From contig CALMOR010000024.1 in assembly GCA_937872165.1 (NCBI GenBank), positions 7,674 to 15,793 on the forward strand: a DNA stretch of 8,120 nucleotides. The letters are read 5' to 3'. The translations under genes were made by a program, and so were the position numbers. Position 1 is the stretch's first letter, and every line of letters begins with the position of its first letter. Below the pieces are notes generated by a model. It saw only the letters and a list, made by a program, of their open reading frames with translations. It made no database searches and had not been told where the DNA came from. Shown here one piece after another: positions 5,168 to 8,120 of the stretch. This stretch comes from an uncultured Burkholderiales bacterium (GTDB lineage Bacteria > Pseudomonadota > Gammaproteobacteria > Burkholderiales > Burkholderiaceae_D).

Positions 5168-6499
5168 TCAGCCTTCCTTCGAACAGTCGCGCGGCGTGAT
5201 GCCCTTGCTCTTGCCGTAGTCGATCGCGGACTGTTCCAGCAGCGGACGCACCAGCGCGCGATTGCCGTCGATCCAGTCCGACACCAGGTTCCACTTGCTG
5301 CCGTCCCACTGCTGGATCTTGATCTTCCCCGAACCCTCGTGGTCGCTGCAGCTCGTCTTGACGGCCGGCATCAGGCCCGATGCGTTGAGCGCCTTCAGCC
5401 GCGCGTCCGACAGGTCGAGATGCTCGAGCGCCCAGCGGATCTGCTCGCCGTCCATGACCTTCTTGCCGTACTTGGCCTGCGCGACGCGGATCGCTTCGAC
5501 GGTGACGATGCCGATGACGACGCCGCGGTTGTAGTTGATGCCGCCGATCTTGGAGCGGTCCTGCATGTTGCCGGTGGAGTTGCCGCCATACAGCGTCTTC
5601 TCGATGTCGACGATCAGCGGCGTCTTGCCCGACACGTTCATCGCGGCCGAGAGATAGCCCTTTGCCGCGTCGCCCGCGGGCACCGTGTCCTCCTCGGAAC
5701 CGGCCCACCAGCTGCCGATGATCCTGTCGCGCGGATAGCCGATCTTCTGCGCGGCGCGCATCGCCGACGAGTTCATCACGCCGAAGCCCCAGTAGACGAC
5801 GTAGTCGGCCTGGCTCTGGCGGATCTGCTGCCACTGCGCCCCCTGCTCGGTGCCGGGCGGCGTGATCGGAATCGTCGTCAGCTCGAAGCCGTTGACCTTC
5901 GACTCGGCCTGCAGGTACGTGATCGGCTCCTTGCCGTAGGCCGAGTCGAGATACAGGAAGGCGATCTTCTTGCCGCGCAGGTTGCCCTTCTCCTTGTCGT
6001 TGAGGTACCGCACGATCGCGGTGGCCTGCATCGGATAGGTCGTGATGAGCGGGAAGGCCCACGGGAAGTAGCGGCCGTCGATGGTGTCGGTCCGTCCGTA
6101 GCCGGTCTGCACCAGCGGCACCTTGTCGGCCGCCGTCTTGTCGAGCAGCGCGTAGGTGATCGGCGTCGAGACGGGGTGGATCATCGTGCCCTTCGTGGGG
6201 CTCTTGGTCTTCAGGCGCTCGTAGCACTCGACCCCGCGCGCGGCCTGGTACTCGGTCTCGCATTCGTCCCACGTCAGCTTGACGCCGTTGACGCCGCCTT
6301 CCTTGACGTTGATGTAGTTCATATAGTCGATGAAGCCGCCGAAGATGCCGACGCCGGCCGGACCGTAGGGCCCGACGCGGAACGACAGCACGCTGACGAA
6401 CTGGTCGTTCGACTGCGGATGCGACGGGGCGCTCGCGACGAGCGCCGCGACGCCCGCGACGGTGGCGCACAGCGCCCGGATGCTTCTGTTCTTCGACAT
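5168..6499 (-). CDS. ABC transporter substrate-binding protein (Liv/HAAT type, periplasmic)
   Basis: A 443-residue type I periplasmic binding protein (Peripla_BP_6 / LivK-like group) that captures the substrate for the LivHM(G)F importer. A signal peptide spans about 1-24: basic SKNR, hydrophobic ALCATVAGVAALVA, and a probable cleavage after ASA; there is no lipobox. The mature chain includes SFRVGPYGPAGVGIFGGF (39-56), a region I associate with the first ligand-binding lobe, and WDECETEYQAARGVECYERL (77-96), a motif I associate with binding proteins next to aromatic-acid/CoA-ligase genes rather than true leucine-binding LivK. Four cysteines remain after processing (80, 92, 384, 439) and could form disulfides. 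The length is above the roughly 370 residues of E. coli LivK. ATG 6499 is selected over in-frame 6568 because AGGAGA sits 5 nt before it and the signal peptide begins there. Substrate not determinable; an organic acid fits the downstream ligase. Confidence 0.92.
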   Translation of the reverse strand: MSKNRSIRALCATVAGVAALVASAPSHPQSNDQFVSVLSFRVGPYGPAGVGIFGGFIDYMNYINVKEGGVNGVKLTWDECETEYQAARGVECYERLKTKSPTKGTMIHPVSTPITYALLDKTAADKVPLVQTGYGRTDTIDGRYFPWAFPLITTYPMQATAIVRYLNDKEKGNLRGKKIAFLYLDSAYGKEPITYLQAESKVNGFELTTIPITPPGTEQGAQWQQIRQSQADYVVYWGFGVMNSSAMRAAQKIGYPRDRIIGSWWAGSEEDTVPAGDAAKGYLSAAMNVSGKTPLIVDIEKTLYGGNSTGNMQDRSKIGGINYNRGVVIGIVTVEAIRVAQAKYGKKVMDGEQIRWALEHLDLSDARLKALNASGLMPAVKTSCSDHEGSGKIKIQQWDGSKWNLVSDWIDGNRALVRPLLEQSAIDYGKSKGITPRDCSKEG

Positions 6500-6504
6500 G
6501 CTGG

Positions 6505-6510
6505 TCTCCT
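6505..6510 (-). promoter_or_regulatory. Strong ribosome binding site of the binding-protein gene
   Basis: AGGAGA on the minus strand, 5 nt before ATG 6499. It is the best Shine-Dalgarno in the window, decides the start against the longer 6568 alternative, and fits the high translation expected of a periplasmic binding protein. Confidence 0.8.
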
Positions 6511-6589
6511 GATTAGAAATCCCGACGGCAGCGTCCTCCTCGACGACCGTCTTCGTATGCTGCCTCACCTGCTTCTCTCTTCGATCGCT

Positions 6590-7669
6590 TCAATGGGGGA
6601 ACGGCCAGATGCGCAGCTTCTCCTTGCCGATCTGCCACAGCCGCGCCAGCCCCTGCGGCTCGACGATCAGGAAGAAGATGATCAGCGCGCCGAAGATCAT
6701 GTACTCGACGTAGGTCAGCGAGGCCTTGTCGAAGTTGACGTGCAGCAGCCCCGCGACGGCCGGGATCGCGATCGACAGGAAGATCGGCAGCACCGTGAAG
6801 AAGGTGGCGCCGATGAACGCGCCCATGATGGTCCCCATCCCGCCGACGATGATCATGAACAGCACGCGGAACGACATGTCGAGGTTGAAGGCCTCCGGTT
6901 CGACCGTGCCGATGTAGCAATACGCGTACAGGGCCCCGGCCACGCCGCAGTAGAAAGAACTGATCGCGAAGGCCAGCAGCTTGGTTCGCATCAGCGGGAT
7001 GCCGATCACCTCGGCGGCCACGTCCATGTCGCGCACCGCCATCCAGGCGCGACCGGTGTTCGAGCGCGCCATGTTCTTCGCGCAGAGCGCCAGCACGGCC
7101 ACCACGCACAGCACGAACACGTAGTTGCGCACCGGCGAGTCGATCGGAAGTCCGAAGAACACGACCGGCTGCGCGCTGATCACGCCGGACGAACTGCCGT
7201 TCGTGAACCAGGGAAACTTCTGCAGCGCCCACACCACGAAGAACTGCGCGGCCAGCGTCGCGACCGCGAGATAGAAGCCCTTGATGCGCACCGACGGCAG
7301 CCCGAACGCGATGCCGACCGCCGCGGCGCACACGCCCGCCAGCAGGAACGAGAGGATCTGCGGCATCCACGGCGGCAGCCGCAGCACGAGGTTGTAGGCC
7401 GCGAACGCACCCACCGCCATGAAGGCCGCGGAGCCGAGCGACAGCTGCCCCGCATAGCCGGTCAGGATGTTGAGGCCGATCGCCGCGAGCGAGAAGATCA
7501 GGATCGGGATCGGCAGCGCGGTGAACCAGTAGTCGCCGACGAAGATCGGCACCACGACGAACGCGACGGCCAGCAGCGCGAAGAAGGCGATGCGGTCCTG
7601 GCGGATCGGCAGCAGCTGCTGATCGGCGGCATAGGAGGTCTTGAACTGACCGGCTTCCCGATAGAGCAT
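6590..7669 (-). CDS. livM: Branched-chain amino acid-type ABC transporter permease LivM
   Basis: A 359-residue inner-membrane permease that pairs with LivH to form the translocation channel. Hydrophobic segments lie at about 27-45, 50-69, 77-98, 104-124, 131-150, 182-197, 231-252, 266-290, 292-310 and 322-337. The conserved GLNILTGYAGQLSLG motif (65-79) and the cytoplasmic ATPase-coupling loop around AAEVIGIPLMRTKLLAF (218-234, preceded by GRAWMAVRD) are typical of LivM. ATG 7669 (MLYREAGQFKTSY) is chosen although its Shine-Dalgarno is weak: the alternative start at 7780 would add 37 Arg/Ser-rich residues that look non-coding, and that region holds an inverted repeat. The gene is 141 bp after livH and 90 bp before the binding-protein gene. 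Confidence 0.93.
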   Translation of the reverse strand: MLYREAGQFKTSYAADQQLLPIRQDRIAFFALLAVAFVVVPIFVGDYWFTALPIPILIFSLAAIGLNILTGYAGQLSLGSAAFMAVGAFAAYNLVLRLPPWMPQILSFLLAGVCAAAVGIAFGLPSVRIKGFYLAVATLAAQFFVVWALQKFPWFTNGSSSGVISAQPVVFFGLPIDSPVRNYVFVLCVVAVLALCAKNMARSNTGRAWMAVRDMDVAAEVIGIPLMRTKLLAFAISSFYCGVAGALYAYCYIGTVEPEAFNLDMSFRVLFMIIVGGMGTIMGAFIGATFFTVLPIFLSIAIPAVAGLLHVNFDKASLTYVEYMIFGALIIFFLIVEPQGLARLWQIGKEKLRIWPFPH

Positions 7670-7757
7670 CAGCGCGTCCCGTCTGGCACGCGACTCGTCG
7701 TCCGTGCGGAGGCCGCGATCCGATCTCGCGCCCGCGGCGAGCGAGAGGCGACGAGGC

Positions 7758-7773
7758 CCCGTCGTCCGACGGG
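7758..7773. repeat. Inverted repeat in the livH-livM gap
   Basis: CCCGTCG-tc-CGACGGG is a 7-bp inverted repeat with a 2-bp centre (in RNA a 6-bp stem with a 4-nt loop), 37 nt after the livH stop. The 141-bp gap is long for a Liv operon, and this could be an RNA processing/stability hairpin or an internal regulatory site. No T-run follows. Confidence 0.4.
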
Positions 7774-7810
7774 ATGACACGGAACTGGCGCATCGCTCTT
7801 CATCGGCCCC

Positions 7811-8120
7811 TCATACGCGATCAATGTGCCGTTCGCCGAACAGCCCTTCGGGCCGCACCAGCAGGAACGCCAGCGCCAGCACGTACGGGAACCAGCTCTC
7901 GAGGCCGCCGCCCACCAGCGGGCCGATGTAGATCTCCGCGAGCTTCTCGGTGCTGCCGACGATGAGACCGCCGACGATGGCGCCCGGCACCGACGTGAAG
8001 CCGCCGAGGATCAGCACCGGCAACGCCTTCAGCACCACCGAGACCAGCGCGAGCTGCACGCCGTTGCGCGCGCCCCAGAGCAGGCCCGCGACCAGCGCGA
8101 CGAAGCCGGCGACGCCCCAC
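7811..8120 (-). CDS. livH: Branched-chain amino acid-type ABC transporter permease LivH (5' end outside window)
   Basis: C-terminal 103 residues of the first permease; the reading frame is open to the right edge of the window, so the N-terminal part lies outside. The visible part has the family-typical LPVLILGGFTSVPGAIVGGL segment, followed by GSTEKLAEIYIGPLVGGGLE and a last membrane span ending VRPEGLFGE, which is the hallmark C-terminus of LivH. An internal GTG at 8059 is not a real start because conserved LivH-like sequence continues upstream of it. First gene of the visible operon; livG and the operon promoter must lie upstream or elsewhere. Confidence 0.92.
   Translation of the reverse strand, partial: WGVAGFVALVAGLLWGARNGVQLALVSVVLKALPVLILGGFTSVPGAIVGGLIVGSTEKLAEIYIGPLVGGGLESWFPYVLALAFLLVRPEGLFGERHIDRV

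Noticed and set aside
5064..6470. Upstream extension of livF to a 748-residue frame
   Set aside because: The same frame stays open through the binding-protein gene, but the added sequence is an out-of-frame shadow; LivF begins at ATG 5063.
5126..7777. Very long open frame on the plus strand (883 codons), opposite the transporter genes
   Set aside because: It is antisense to livF's leader, the binding protein and livM, which have clear family motifs. Its translation is Arg/His/Asp/Ala low-complexity, the typical mirror of GC-rich coding DNA.
1..8120. CRISPR arrays, tRNA/rRNA genes, insertion sequences, phage or defence genes
   Set aside because: No regularly spaced repeats, no cloverleaf or rRNA motifs, no transposase or integrase, and no terminal inverted repeats were visible on either strand.

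Overview
This is a GC-rich window, and every gene I can support lies on the minus strand, so the biological order runs from the right edge (8120) to the left edge (1). High G/C at third codon positions, a PEP-CTERM exosortase-target protein, a sigma-54-type promoter and a Liv-type ABC importer next to CoA-metabolism genes all suggest a betaproteobacterium, probably of the Burkholderiales/Rhodocyclales type. That placement is an inference from gene content; there is no marker gene.

Region 1 (8120 to 4224) is most of a branched-chain-amino-acid-type (HAAT family) ABC importer: the C-terminal part of the permease LivH (cut by the window edge), the second permease LivM, a secreted periplasmic binding protein and the ATPase LivF. 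The partner ATPase LivG is not in the window and is presumably upstream of livH. A strong 13-bp stem-loop lies between the binding-protein gene and livF.

Region 2 (4221 to 1922) continues the same transcription unit closely: two small genes of unknown function (90 and 104 aa, the first starting 2 nt after the livF stop, the second overlapping the first), then a 426-aa adenylate-forming enzyme of the phenylacetate-CoA ligase type with an unusual ATP-loop, then a small helical protein of unknown function. The layout suggests uptake of an organic acid, possibly aromatic or branched-chain, followed by its activation to a CoA thioester. The actual substrate cannot be read from the sequence.

Region 3 (1921 to 1031) is a separate unit: a 228-bp intergenic region with a well-matched sigma-54 (-24/-12) promoter and an overlapping 14-bp perfect palindrome, driving a secreted PEP-CTERM protein that probably goes to the envelope or exopolysaccharide matrix.

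Region 4 (879 to 1) is an SDR oxidoreductase similar to 2,4-dienoyl-CoA reductases, running off the left edge close to its natural end. It has its own ribosome binding site and may belong with acyl-CoA metabolism.

No tRNA, rRNA, CRISPR array, insertion sequence or other mobile element was seen. The window looks like ordinary chromosomal metabolism. The points most worth a second look are the sigma-54/PEP-CTERM unit, the non-canonical catalytic motifs of the ligase and the SDR, the unknown small proteins embedded in the transporter-ligase operon, and the intercistronic hairpin.
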